Positions 45,987 to 54,532 of a stretch of DNA of 64,000 bases are shown piece by piece. Source of the stretch: Williamsia maris (lineage in GTDB: Bacteria; Actinomycetota; Actinomycetes; Mycobacteriales; Mycobacteriaceae). The stretch covers positions 1 through 64,000 of the forward strand of contig NZ_JAMTCJ010000003.1 in assembly GCF_024171815.1 (NCBI RefSeq). Reading direction: 5' to 3'. A program made the translations under genes and the position numbers. The number at the start of each line of letters is the position of its first letter. The stretch's first letter is position 1. The notes beneath the pieces were generated by a model, which saw only the letters and a list, made by a program, of their open reading frames with translations, had not been told where the DNA came from and did no database searches.

Positions 45987-46810
45987 CCGAATCACCCGAG
46001 AACGCACCCACCACGTCGTCGGAGGAACTCACGCCGGCGCAGCTCGCGGCGACGCCCGCCGAGCACCAGAAGCGGGCGGGCAACGCCCTCATCCGCGCCG
46101 ACGACATCACCGCCGGTTATCTCCCGGGCATCAACATCCTGGAGGACTGCAACTTCTACCTCAACGACGGTGAGATCGTCGGCATCATCGGCCCCAACGG
46201 CGCAGGCAAGTCGACACTGCTCAAGGCATTGTTCGGCCTGATCCCCATCCGCAAGGGAGCGGTCACCCTGCGCGACGAGGCGATCACCTCGGCCAAGGCG
46301 CATCGTCTGGTGCAACTCGGTGTCGGCTACGTGCCGCAGACCCAGAACGTGTTCCCGTCGCTGACCATCGAGGAGAACCTCGAGATGGGGATGTACCTGC
46401 GGCCCAAGAAGTTCAACGAGCGGTTCGCCGTCGTCGCCGATCTGTTCCCGCTGCTCGCCGAGCGGCGCAAGATGAAGGCCGGATCGCTCTCGGGTGGTGA
46501 ACGCCAGATGGTCGCGATGGGCCGGGCGCTGATGATGGAACCGTCGGTCCTCCTCCTCGACGAGCCGTCGGCCGGGCTGTCGCCGATGTTCCAGGACCAG
46601 GTGTTCATCCGCTGCAAGGCGATCAACGCGACCGGCGTCTCGATCGTCCTCGTGGAGCAGAACGCGCGCCGCTGTCTGCAGATCTGCGACCGCGGCTACG
46701 TGCTGGATCAGGGCCGCAACGCCTACACCGACACCGGCGAGACCCTGCGCAACGACCCGAAGATCATCGAACTGTATCTCGGCACCCTGGCGGGCAGTTC
46801 CGAGAAGTAG
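45983..46810 (+). CDS. livF: LivF-type ABC transporter ATPase
   Basis: 275-residue second ATPase of the importer. Walker A GPNGAGKST, Q-loop YVPQTQNVFPSLTIEENL, signature LSGGERQMVAMGRALM, Walker B LLLDEPSAGLSP and VEQNARRCL are intact. A ~35-residue N-terminal extension precedes the domain. GTG start overlaps the livG stop. Followed by a strong bidirectional terminator. Confidence 0.94.
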   Translation: MTESPENAPTTSSEELTPAQLAATPAEHQKRAGNALIRADDITAGYLPGINILEDCNFYLNDGEIVGIIGPNGAGKSTLLKALFGLIPIRKGAVTLRDEAITSAKAHRLVQLGVGYVPQTQNVFPSLTIEENLEMGMYLRPKKFNERFAVVADLFPLLAERRKMKAGSLSGGERQMVAMGRALMMEPSVLLLDEPSAGLSPMFQDQVFIRCKAINATGVSIVLVEQNARRCLQICDRGYVLDQGRNAYTDTGETLRNDPKIIELYLGTLAGSSEK

Positions 46811-46842
46811 TCCGCTCCGGCATCATTCGCCCTCGGATACGA

Positions 46843-46880
46843 CGAAACCCCGCACCTCCGTCCGGAGATGCGGGGTTTCG
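46843..46880. terminator. Bidirectional terminator between livF and the livK-like gene
   Basis: A perfect 12-bp stem CGAAACCCCGCA/TGCGGGGTTTCG encloses a second stem CTCCG/CGGAG with a 2-base loop. It lies between convergent genes, 32 bases after the livF stop and 16 before the next stop. T-rich arms follow the GC core in both directions. Confidence 0.8.
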
Positions 46881-46896
46881 TCAACTGCGGGTGTGC

Positions 46897-48270
46897 TTAC
46901 TTACCGGCCACCGAGACGTACTTGCGGGTCGGCTCGAGCAGCTTGTTGGATCCGTCGAACTCCAGGATCCCGTACGAACCGATGGACGGCTCGCCGGCCT
47001 CGTTGAAGTCGAGGGTTCCGGTCACACCGTCGTAGTCGATGTCCTTGCCCTGATTGACCAGGTCGAGGCACTGCTTGTACGCGGTGCACTTCTCGCCACC
47101 GGCGGTGACCGAGTTGATCTGCGATGCGATCGAACGGCCGTTGGTCGACTTCGCCTGCGCCGCAGCCAGAGCGGTGATCACCGTGGCGTCGTAGCTCTCG
47201 CCGGCGTAGTTGTAGTCGATCAGCTTGGGATCGGCTTCCTTGAGCCGAGCCTGGAACTCCGCACCGGTGTTGGTCAGCGGCGTGGTGCCCTTCATGCCCT
47301 TGAGCAGTCCACCACCGACGGCCTCACCGAGGGCGTTACCCATGTTGCCGTCGACGCCGTAGACCGACTTGCCGTCCGTCGGTCCGATGCCCACCTCGTG
47401 CATGCGGGTGATGATCTTCGCGCTCTCGTCGAAGCCGATGACCGCGACACCGTCCGGGTTGAAGTTCTTCACCTGGTCGACCTCGGCGTTGAACGACTGG
47501 GCGTTGGGGTCGTAGATGATCTTCTGGATCTGGTCGGCCGGGATTCCGGCGGCCTCCAGGTTCTTCTGCGCCTGCTCGGCCAGGCCGGTGCCGTACGGAT
47601 CGTTCAGCGCCAGCAGCGAGACACGCTGGACGCCGTCCTCGGCCATCGTCTGGGCGAGCGCCTGCCCCTGCAGGATGTCCGCGGGCGCGGTACGGAAGTA
47701 CTGGCCCTTGTCCTTGTAGCAGGTGAACTCGTCGGAGGTGTTCGCAGGCGAGAACATTACGGCGCCGGCCGTGGCGATCTTGTCGAGCACCTTCAGCGAC
47801 ACCGACGACGACGCTGCGCCGACGATGACCTGCGCACCCGAACCGAGCTCGCGGTCGACCGTGGCGCTCGCGGTGTCGGTGGTGGTGTCACCGGAGTCAC
47901 CGGTGATCTCCTGGACCGGCTGACCCAACACGCCGCCGTTGGCGTTGATGTCGGTCACCGCCAGCTTGACGCCGGCGAATTCCGGCGGCCCGAGGTAGGC
48001 GAGGCTGCCGGTGGCGGGCAACAGGGTGCCGACCTTGAGCGGCGCGGTGGTGACCGGGCCGGGGGTGGCCTTCTCGACCCCGCCGGGGCAGTTCAGCTTC
48101 TGGGACAACCCGAGACCCGAGGGGGCCGGGGTGGACTCGATGCTGACGCTCTCCGACGGAGATCCGGAACTGCCCCCGGAATCCCCACTGTCGCTACTAC
48201 TACAACCGGCCAGTGCCACCACGGACACCGCCACGACTACCGCACCACTCATGAGATGGCGACTCGACAT
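46897..48270 (-). CDS. livK: Branched-chain amino acid ABC transporter substrate-binding lipoprotein
   Basis: 457-residue periplasmic-binding-fold lipoprotein. A signal peptide (residues 1-22) ends in lipobox ALAGC with Cys23, followed by a Ser/Gly linker. The mature part has the LivK pattern: VGTLLPATGSLAYLGPPEFAGVKLAVTDINANGGV, then NDPYGTGLAEQAQKNLEAAG and GESYDATVITALA. ATG at 48270 with AGGAG seven bases upstream. It faces livHMGF and is presumably their receptor, transcribed separately so that it can be made in excess. Confidence 0.93.
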   Translation of the reverse strand: MSSRHLMSGAVVVAVSVVALAGCSSSDSGDSGGSSGSPSESVSIESTPAPSGLGLSQKLNCPGGVEKATPGPVTTAPLKVGTLLPATGSLAYLGPPEFAGVKLAVTDINANGGVLGQPVQEITGDSGDTTTDTASATVDRELGSGAQVIVGAASSSVSLKVLDKIATAGAVMFSPANTSDEFTCYKDKGQYFRTAPADILQGQALAQTMAEDGVQRVSLLALNDPYGTGLAEQAQKNLEAAGIPADQIQKIIYDPNAQSFNAEVDQVKNFNPDGVAVIGFDESAKIITRMHEVGIGPTDGKSVYGVDGNMGNALGEAVGGGLLKGMKGTTPLTNTGAEFQARLKEADPKLIDYNYAGESYDATVITALAAAQAKSTNGRSIASQINSVTAGGEKCTAYKQCLDLVNQGKDIDYDGVTGTLDFNEAGEPSIGSYGILEFDGSNKLLEPTRKYVSVAGK

Positions 48271-48425
48271 CAATGTTCTCCTCGCAGATGACATTCGAGG
48301 GCGGCGCGAACGGAAGACGCGAATTGGGAGACCGCACCTCGACCCGGTAAAGCTAGCGCGGTTGTGTTGCCCGCGAGTTACGTTCACCGAAACCCGGCGG
48401 CCATGTGGAAGACAGGTGCGAACGC

Positions 48426-48443
48426 GAGTCCCTGGCGGGACTC
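48426..48443 (-). terminator. Hairpin overlapping the pdtaR stop codon
   Basis: GAGTCCC/GGGACTC, a perfect 7-bp stem with a 4-base loop, begins inside the TGA of pdtaR. No U-tract follows. It is a possible weak terminator before livK. Confidence 0.35.
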
Positions 48444-49059
48444 ACTTCTCGTCGAGGGTCTCGATCACGACGTTGGCGACGGTCTTCATAGTGGTCCGAC
48501 GATCCATCGCGGCCCGCTGGATCCACTTGAAAGCCTCTGGCTCGCTCAATGATTGACTCGTCATTAGCAATCCTTTGGCGCGCTCGACGAGCTTGCGCGT
48601 CTCCAGGCGTTCGGTCAGGTCGACGACCTCACCCTCGAGCGTGGTCAATTCGGTGTAGCGACTGACGGCGACCTCGATGGCAGGCACCAGGTCGGCCTTG
48701 CTGAACGGCTTCACGAGGTACGCCAACGCTCCCGCGTCGCGGGCCTTCTCGACGAACTCGCGCTGCGAGAACGCGGTCAGCATGACAACCGGGGCGAGTC
48801 GCTTCTGCGCGATCTCGGCGGCCGCGTCGATGCCGTCGCGGACGGGCATCTTGATGTCCATGATCACCAGGTCGGGCTTGAGCGACTCGGTGAGATCAAC
48901 GGCCACCTGACCGTTCGCAGCCTCGCCGACGACGTCGTATCCCTCTTCACGGAGCATCTCGATGAGGTCCATGCGGATGAGTGAGTCGTCCTCGGCGACC
49001 AGCACACGGTGGGTCGTGCGGGCATCGCCCTCGGACTCTGTCGACGACGCTGATGTCAC
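48442..49059 (-). CDS. pdtaR: ANTAR-domain response regulator PdtaR
   Basis: 205-residue regulator. Residues ~17-135 are a receiver domain with acidic pocket AEDD (22-25), phospho-acceptor Asp68 in VIMDIK, Thr in VVMLTAFS and Lys in VKPF. The C-terminal ANTAR domain (RKLVERAKGLLMTSQSLSEPEAFKWIQRAAMDRR) binds paired RNA hairpins to prevent termination. It matches mycobacterial Rv1626, the partner of histidine kinase PdtaS, which is not in this window. GTG start with GGAGG upstream, preferred to an in-frame start further up. Confidence 0.94.
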   Translation of the reverse strand: MTSASSTESEGDARTTHRVLVAEDDSLIRMDLIEMLREEGYDVVGEAANGQVAVDLTESLKPDLVIMDIKMPVRDGIDAAAEIAQKRLAPVVMLTAFSQREFVEKARDAGALAYLVKPFSKADLVPAIEVAVSRYTELTTLEGEVVDLTERLETRKLVERAKGLLMTSQSLSEPEAFKWIQRAAMDRRTTMKTVANVVIETLDEK

Positions 49060-49192
49060 AGGGGTGAACCTCCACGGTGAGTAGTCCGGTGCACCCGTCG
49101 TGACGACGCTGTTCACGGTGGGCAACCGATGGAGAGCACAGTACCGGTTACCGAACGGGTGGGCCGATCATCTAATGTTGTGCTTCGCGCAC

Positions 49193-49266
49193 GCCCCCGT
49201 AGCCCAATTGGCAGAGGCAACGGATTCAAAACCCGTCCAGTGTCAGTTCGAGTCTGACCGGGGGCA
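49193..49266 (+). tRNA. tRNA with anticodon CAA (Leu), short variable loop
   Basis: 74 nt to the discriminator. Acceptor GCCCCCG pairs perfectly with CGGGGGC, the T arm is GTCAG-TTCGAGT-CTGAC, and the D loop has the GG pair. The anticodon loop TTCAAAA gives CAA at 49227-49229, reading UUG. The top of the anticodon stem has an A-C mismatch. The variable region is only five bases, whereas bacterial leucine tRNAs normally carry a long arm. The discriminator is A, as for leucine. CCA is not encoded (ACCC follows). Confidence 0.85.
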
Positions 49267-49322
49267 CCCTTCGTCCACGACGCCGATGCTCGTTCGGCGT
49301 CCGTAACCGCCCAGCCGACGGG

Positions 49323-50789
49323 TCAGTCCTTGTCCTTGCTGCGCCAACTCCGCTCGAACGGCAGTCGCCATGCGTGCGGCGCGATGAGCTGGTGGATCGC
49401 GTTCGGGCCCCACGACCACGGGCTGTAACTGCGCACCGGCGGCGGGTCGGCCAGCAGCGGCGCGGAGACCTCCCACAAACGCTCGATGCCCTCGGCGGTC
49501 GTGTACAGCGTCCGGTCGCCCTTCATGGCGTCGAGGATCAGCCGCTCGTAGGCCTCGAGGACCAGGCCGGCGTGTTCGTGCTCCCCCATCCCGAACTGCA
49601 GGCTGAGCTTGTCGAGCTTCATGCCCGGCCCGGGCCGCTTGCCGTAGAACGACAGCGACACCTTGAACACGTCGGCGAGATCGAAGGTCAGGTGGTCCGG
49701 ACCATGTTGTCCCACACCGGATCCCTGCGGGAACATGCTCTTCGGCGGCTCGCGGAACCCGATCGAGATGATGCGTTGCCCTTCGGCCAGACATTTGCCG
49801 GTGCGCAGATAGAAGGGGACGCCGGCCCACCGCCAGTTGTCGATGCCGCACTCGAGGGCGATGAACGTCTCGGTCTCCGACTCGGGCGCGACGCCCGGCT
49901 CGTCGCGGTAGCCGATGTACTGCCCGCGCACCACGTCGTGCGGGTCCAGTGGCTTCATCGACCGGAAGACCTTGTTCTTCTCCTCGCTGATCGGTCCGGG
50001 CGCCAACTCGGTCGGCGGCTCCATCGCCACGAACGCGAGGATCTGGAACAGGTGGGTGACCACCATGTCGCGGAAGGCGCCGGTCGACTCGTAGAACCCG
50101 GCGCGTCCCTCCAGCGACAATTTCTCCGGGACGTCGATCTGGATGTAGTTGATGAAGTTGCGGTTCCAGATTGGCTCGAAGAGACCGTTCGCGAATCGGA
50201 ACGCCAGGATGTTCTGGGCCGATTCCTTGCCGAGGAAATGGTCGATGCGGAAGATCTGCTCCTCGGCGAACCACCGGTGGATCGACGCGTTGAGCTTCTT
50301 CGCGCTGGCCAGGTCGGTTCCGAACGGCTTCTCCATGATCACGCGGGAGCGCTCGACGAGACCGGCCTCGCTCAGCATCTCCAGCACGGCCATCGCCGCC
50401 TTCGGCGGAACGCTGAGATAGTGCAGCACCCGCGCCGATCCGCCGATGGTGTCCGACGCCGTGTTCACCGCCTCTGCGAGTGCGGCCGGCCCGTCCCCCT
50501 GCGACACGTAGGTCAACGAGTCGACGAACTCGTCGACGGCCTCCGACGTGAGACTGCGGCTGGAGAACTCGAGGCAGGCCTTCTTGGCCGCGGCCCGGAA
50601 GTCGTCGGTGCTGATCTCGTCGAGCGACGTCCCGACAACCCGGATCGCCGGCGTCAGCTTCGACATCGACAGGTGGAACAGACCCGGCAACAGCTTGCGT
50701 TTGGCGAGGTCTCCCATCGCCCCGAACAACACGACCACGTGCGGATCTACGTCATCGGACTGCTCGAGATGATCCATGGTTTCGCTCAC
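49323..50789 (-). CDS. zwf: Glucose-6-phosphate dehydrogenase
   Basis: 488-residue entry enzyme of the oxidative pentose phosphate pathway. NADP-binding LFGAMGDLAKRKLLPGL at 21-37, active-site RIDHFLGKESAQN at 181-193, and EKPFGTDL. GTG start at 50789; an ATG four codons later is possible, and neither has a strong ribosome-binding site. It stands alone here, without tal, opcA or gnd. It supplies NADPH and pentose-phosphate intermediates. The nearby MAA operon consumes sedoheptulose 7-phosphate; whether that is meaningful is inference. Confidence 0.95.
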   Translation of the reverse strand: MSETMDHLEQSDDVDPHVVVLFGAMGDLAKRKLLPGLFHLSMSKLTPAIRVVGTSLDEISTDDFRAAAKKACLEFSSRSLTSEAVDEFVDSLTYVSQGDGPAALAEAVNTASDTIGGSARVLHYLSVPPKAAMAVLEMLSEAGLVERSRVIMEKPFGTDLASAKKLNASIHRWFAEEQIFRIDHFLGKESAQNILAFRFANGLFEPIWNRNFINYIQIDVPEKLSLEGRAGFYESTGAFRDMVVTHLFQILAFVAMEPPTELAPGPISEEKNKVFRSMKPLDPHDVVRGQYIGYRDEPGVAPESETETFIALECGIDNWRWAGVPFYLRTGKCLAEGQRIISIGFREPPKSMFPQGSGVGQHGPDHLTFDLADVFKVSLSFYGKRPGPGMKLDKLSLQFGMGEHEHAGLVLEAYERLILDAMKGDRTLYTTAEGIERLWEVSAPLLADPPPVRSYSPWSWGPNAIHQLIAPHAWRLPFERSWRSKDKD

Positions 50790-50930
50790 GCGATGATCGT
50801 CCCACCCTGACGCCCCCGCGGCACGACGAGCGAAGGCGGGGTTCGGACGCGGGGAGAGCCGATCGCGTCGTATCGTGATCCCGGCGAACGAGTCCCGATG
50901 GTCACAACGCGCGAAGAAGGACATCTCTCC

Positions 50931-52964
50931 ATGAGCGAGTCCACCACTCTCGACGCAATCGACGAGGACGGATCGCCCACGCTGTCGCGGCGGCAGATCA
51001 ACGTCATCTTCGGCACCATCATGCTGGGCATGCTGCTCGCGGCGCTCGACCAGACGATCGTGTCGACGGCGCTGCCGACCATCGTCGGCGACCTCGGCGG
51101 CTCGCAGCACCTGAGTTGGGTGGTGACGTCCTACATCCTGGCGCAAACCATCGCGTGCGTCGTCGCGGGCAAGTTCGGCGACCTCTTCGGACGCAAGCGC
51201 GTCTTCCAGGTGAGCGTCGTCATCTTCATCCTGGGTTCGCTGCTCTGCGGCCTCGCGCAGGACATGGGCTTCCTCATCGGCATGCGTGCGATCCAGGGCA
51301 TCGGCGGCGGCGGCATCACCGTCACCGCGACGGCACTGATCGGCGATGTCATCCCGCTGCGGGAGCGCGGCAAGTACCAGGGCATGCTCGGCGCGGTCTT
51401 CGGTGTCACCACGGTGATCGGCCCGCTGCTGGGCGGCTTCTTCACCGACCAGCTGTCCTGGCGATGGGCCTTCTACGTCAACGTCCCCATCGCGATCATC
51501 GTGATCATCGCCGCGGCCGCCACGATCCCGGGCCTCAAGGGCGGGGTTCGGCCCAAGATCGACTACCTCGGCGTCGTGTTCGTCGCCCTCGGCGCAAGCG
51601 GCCTGACCCTGGCCACGTCGTGGGGCGGAACCCAGTACGCCTGGGGTTCACCGATGATCATCGGACTCTTCGTCGGATCGGTGGCCGCGCTCGGGGTCTT
51701 CGTCTATGTCGAACTCCACGCCGACGAACCGATCCTCCCGATGCGTCTGTTCACCAAGAAGGTGTTCACCATCGCATCCATCCTCAGCTTCATCGTCGGC
51801 TTCGCGATGGTGGGCGCACTGACGTTCCTGCCGTCGTATCTCCAGTACGTCGCCGGTGCGTCGGCCACCAGTTCCGGGGTTCGTCTGCTCCCGATGGTGG
51901 TCGGGCTGCTGATCACGTCGCTGCTGTCCGGTCAGGTCGTCGGGAGGACCGGGAGGTACAAGATCTTCCCCATCGCCGGAACGGTGATCATGGCGGTCGC
52001 GCTCTACCTGTTGTCGACGATGGACCAGACGACCTCCACCCTCGTCCAGTCGCTGTACATGCTCATCCTCGGCGCGGGCATCGGTCTCGCGATGCAGGTC
52101 CTCACCATCGTCGTGCAGAACACGTCGGACTATCGGGACCTGGGCTCGGCGACCTCGGGCGTGACCTTCTTCCGCACCCTGGGCAGCTCGTTCGGCGCGT
52201 CGATCATGGGGACCGTCTACGCCAACCGACTCGACAGCGTCCTACCGAAAGCCCTTGCCGAGGCCGGCGTCTCACCGTCGGCGGTGTCGGATCCGACTGC
52301 ACTGCACCGACTTCCCGAGGCGCAGCAGACCCCGATCATCGCGGCGTACGCCGAGGCACTGCACACGCCGTTCCTCGCCGTGGTCCCGATCGCGGTGATC
52401 GGACTCCTGCTGGCGCTCGTGCTTCCACAGGTGAAACTGCGCGGCACCTCCGGCGACGCGGTGAAGAGCGCGGGAGAGGGATTCGCCATGCCGGTGTCGC
52501 AGACCTCTGACGAGCAGCTCGAGACCATCGTGGGACGCATCGTGGCGAACACCTCCGACGCCACCGAACAGGTGCTGGCGCGGTCGGGGACGGACATCGA
52601 CCCGGCAACCGCGTGGGGGCTCATCGGGATACGCATCCGCACACGGGTTCTGGACATTCCGGCCCGACAGGACGACGCCGAGGACCGCCTGGGGATCCCG
52701 CACGGCGTCCTCACGTCCTACTACGACGATCTCGTCGACGCGGGTCTCATCGTCCGCACCGACAACGCCTTCGCATTCACCGAGCTGGGCGCGAGAACGA
52801 TGGACGCGATCGGCGACGCCTGGCGGGACTGGCTGCTCGAGCAGCTCCGCGAATGGCTCCCCGCCGAGGACGAGGTCGAACTCGCGGCCAGGGCGCGGGG
52901 GGCCGTGCAACGGTCGGCGCGACGTGCGATGGCCGAACAGCAGAAGGAGATCGTCCGCGCCTAG
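50931..52964 (+). CDS. DHA2-family MFS drug transporter with C-terminal winged-helix-like domain
   Basis: 677 residues. Residues ~20-530 are a 14-helix DHA2 (EmrB/QacA-type) proton antiporter with motif A GKFGDLFGRKRVF and motif C-like GAVFGVTTVIGPLLGGFFTD. The final ~130 residues form a soluble domain with RLGIPHGVLTSYYDDLVDAGLIVRTDNAFAFTELG, which looks like a MarR/DtxR-type winged helix. Similar tails occur in some mycobacterial MFS pumps. ATG at 50931 with AAGGA nine bases upstream; an ATG at 50898 is less likely. Its stop shares CTAG with tetR on the other strand. Confidence 0.88.
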   Translation: MSESTTLDAIDEDGSPTLSRRQINVIFGTIMLGMLLAALDQTIVSTALPTIVGDLGGSQHLSWVVTSYILAQTIACVVAGKFGDLFGRKRVFQVSVVIFILGSLLCGLAQDMGFLIGMRAIQGIGGGGITVTATALIGDVIPLRERGKYQGMLGAVFGVTTVIGPLLGGFFTDQLSWRWAFYVNVPIAIIVIIAAAATIPGLKGGVRPKIDYLGVVFVALGASGLTLATSWGGTQYAWGSPMIIGLFVGSVAALGVFVYVELHADEPILPMRLFTKKVFTIASILSFIVGFAMVGALTFLPSYLQYVAGASATSSGVRLLPMVVGLLITSLLSGQVVGRTGRYKIFPIAGTVIMAVALYLLSTMDQTTSTLVQSLYMLILGAGIGLAMQVLTIVVQNTSDYRDLGSATSGVTFFRTLGSSFGASIMGTVYANRLDSVLPKALAEAGVSPSAVSDPTALHRLPEAQQTPIIAAYAEALHTPFLAVVPIAVIGLLLALVLPQVKLRGTSGDAVKSAGEGFAMPVSQTSDEQLETIVGRIVANTSDATEQVLARSGTDIDPATAWGLIGIRIRTRVLDIPARQDDAEDRLGIPHGVLTSYYDDLVDAGLIVRTDNAFAFTELGARTMDAIGDAWRDWLLEQLREWLPAEDEVELAARARGAVQRSARRAMAEQQKEIVRA

Positions 52965-53533
52965 CGGACGCCGAGCCCCGCGAGCAGGATGTCGATGGCG
53001 TGCTCGACGGTCGTGTCGTCGGGCGGTGAGCCGTACATCAGCGTCGGACAGACGACGACGCCCGAGAGCATCGACACCGCCGCCTCGAGGCGGACGCCCT
53101 CGGCGACCTGCGACAGCAGGCGACGCGCGACGTGTTCGCCGTCGGTGACGAGATCAATTCGGATGCGAGCGATCTCGTCGACGGTCGCGCCCCACTGGGC
53201 GAGCACCATGAGGACACGGTCGAGACCGAGGTCGTTGATCGCATCGCGGAAGGCGTGCAGTTCGGCGATGAGATCGGTGCGCAGATCACCGGTCGGAGTG
53301 TGATGAGGCAGTTCGCCCAGGGCGGCCAGGGCCATGGTCAGCAGGTCCACCCGGGAGGGCCAGTGCGTGTAGAGCGTCGTCTTCGAGTACCCCGCGAGGC
53401 GGGCGACCCTGGCGTGGGTCAGTTCGTCGAATCCGTCGCTGGTCAGCACGTCGAGCGATGCACGGGCGACGTCGGTACGGGTTCGGGCAACGCGGGCGTC
53501 TTCCGCGGTTGCGCCGGCTCGTCCGGGGCTCAT
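52961..53533 (-). CDS. TetR-family transcriptional regulator
   Basis: 190 residues. The N-terminal DNA-binding domain is VARASLDVLTSDGFDELTHARVARLAGYSKTTLYTHWPSRVDLL (~24-67), with the canonical helix-turn-helix. The C-terminal ligand domain is not assignable. ATG at 53533 with AGGAGG upstream. It is divergent from the MAA operon across a 230-base gap that holds an operator-like palindrome, and tail-to-tail with the MFS pump. Control of both itself and the operon is the simplest inference. Confidence 0.9.
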   Translation of the reverse strand: MSPGRAGATAEDARVARTRTDVARASLDVLTSDGFDELTHARVARLAGYSKTTLYTHWPSRVDLLTMALAALGELPHHTPTGDLRTDLIAELHAFRDAINDLGLDRVLMVLAQWGATVDEIARIRIDLVTDGEHVARRLLSQVAEGVRLEAAVSMLSGVVVCPTLMYGSPPDDTTVEHAIDILLAGLGVR

Positions 53534-53601
53534 CGGGGCGAGTCCTCCTCGGGGGTCGGTGGCCGCCGTCTCAGGTGATCGGTCGACGGAAAAATTACCT
53601 C

Positions 53602-53632
53602 TTGAACTGTCAGACCAGTACTGTACTGTCAA
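53602..53632 (+). promoter_or_regulatory. Divergent promoter and TetR-type operator of the MAA operon
   Basis: On the plus strand TTGAAC (53602-53607), 16 bases, then TACTGT (53624-53629) make a promoter toward the MAA operon. The odd palindrome CAGTACTGTACTG (53616-53628) covers its spacer and -10. ACTGTC occurs at 53606-53611 and again at 53625-53630. On the minus strand a perfect TTGACA (53632-53627) points toward tetR, though its -10 is poor. A TetR repressor bound here would block the operon. Confidence 0.5.
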
Positions 53633-53763
53633 AACAGCACGAAGGTGATGGCGTTGGAGACCAGCGGCGTCAACGCCCCCGTTCGAATTCTTGTGGGGCC
53701 GGTCCACTGCGACCCGGGTGTCGAGGTGTTGACCCGCCGATTCCACGCCACGAAGGGATCTTC

Positions 53764-54429
53764 ATGTCTGCCATTCTTTTCGGCTCCATCAGCACCATCG
53801 CCGACACCTCCGAGCTCCAGCGTCGCGCCTTCAACGAGGCCTTCGCCGCGCACGGCCTGGACTGGAACTGGACCCGCGCCGACTACATCTCGATGCTCGG
53901 CTCGAACGGCGGCGCCAACCGCGTCGCCGAGTACGCGAAGTCCAAGAACGCCGACGTCGACTCCGCCGCGATCCACGCCACGAAGTCCGAGATCTTCCAG
54001 AAGCTGGTGGGCGAGGCCGGCCTGACCCCGCGCCCCGGCGTCGTCGAGACCCTGGCCGCAGCGAAGAAGAGCGACGTGAAGGTCGGGTTCGTGACCACCA
54101 CGTCGGCCGACAACATCTCCGCGCTCCTCGACTCGCTCGGACCCGATGTCACCAAGGAGAGCTTCGACATCATCGTCGACTCCTCCAGCGTGTCCGAGCC
54201 CAAGCCGGACGCCGCGTCCTACACGTTCGCCCTCGACAAGCTGAGTGAGAACGCAGCCGACTGCGTCGCCATCGAGGACAACGAAGGCGGCGTCGCCGCA
54301 GCCTCCGCCGCCGGCGTCACGTGTATCGCCTTCCCGAACGAGAACACCGCCGAGGGCGACTTCAGCGCCGCCGTCGAGTCGGTCCACGCGCTCGACTCCG
54401 GTCGCGTCACCGCTCTCGCGGGCGTCTGA
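53764..54429 (+). CDS. CbbY-like HAD-fold protein lacking the catalytic aspartates
   Basis: 221 residues with the fold and cap of CbbY/phosphoglucomutase-type HAD phosphatases ([24 protein letters not shown]). Motif I should read FDVDGT but here is FGSIST: nucleophile Asp is Gly7 and acid/base Asp is Ile9. Motif II Thr (VTTTS, 110-114), motif III Lys147 (EPKPDAASY) and motif IV EDN (171-173) remain. Ordinary phosphatase chemistry is therefore unlikely. AAGGGA lies six bases before the ATG. First gene of the MAA operon, 103 bases before the cyclase gene. It may bind a sugar phosphate or scaffold the pathway; this is inference. Confidence 0.8.
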   Translation: MSAILFGSISTIADTSELQRRAFNEAFAAHGLDWNWTRADYISMLGSNGGANRVAEYAKSKNADVDSAAIHATKSEIFQKLVGEAGLTPRPGVVETLAAAKKSDVKVGFVTTTSADNISALLDSLGPDVTKESFDIIVDSSSVSEPKPDAASYTFALDKLSENAADCVAIEDNEGGVAAASAAGVTCIAFPNENTAEGDFSAAVESVHALDSGRVTALAGV

Positions 54430-54532
54430 CCCTCCCGTACGACCCGATCGGTGCCGGTCGGCCCGATCCACCCCCCACACTTCATCGCCATTCGCGCTGC
54501 CGCATCGACGCGGCGGTCAGAGGAGAATCACG

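Noticed and set aside
53646-53763. Short coding frame with a GTG at 53646 in the MAA operon leader
   Set aside because: It runs on into the HAD gene in another frame, has no family resemblance and is probably untranslated leader.
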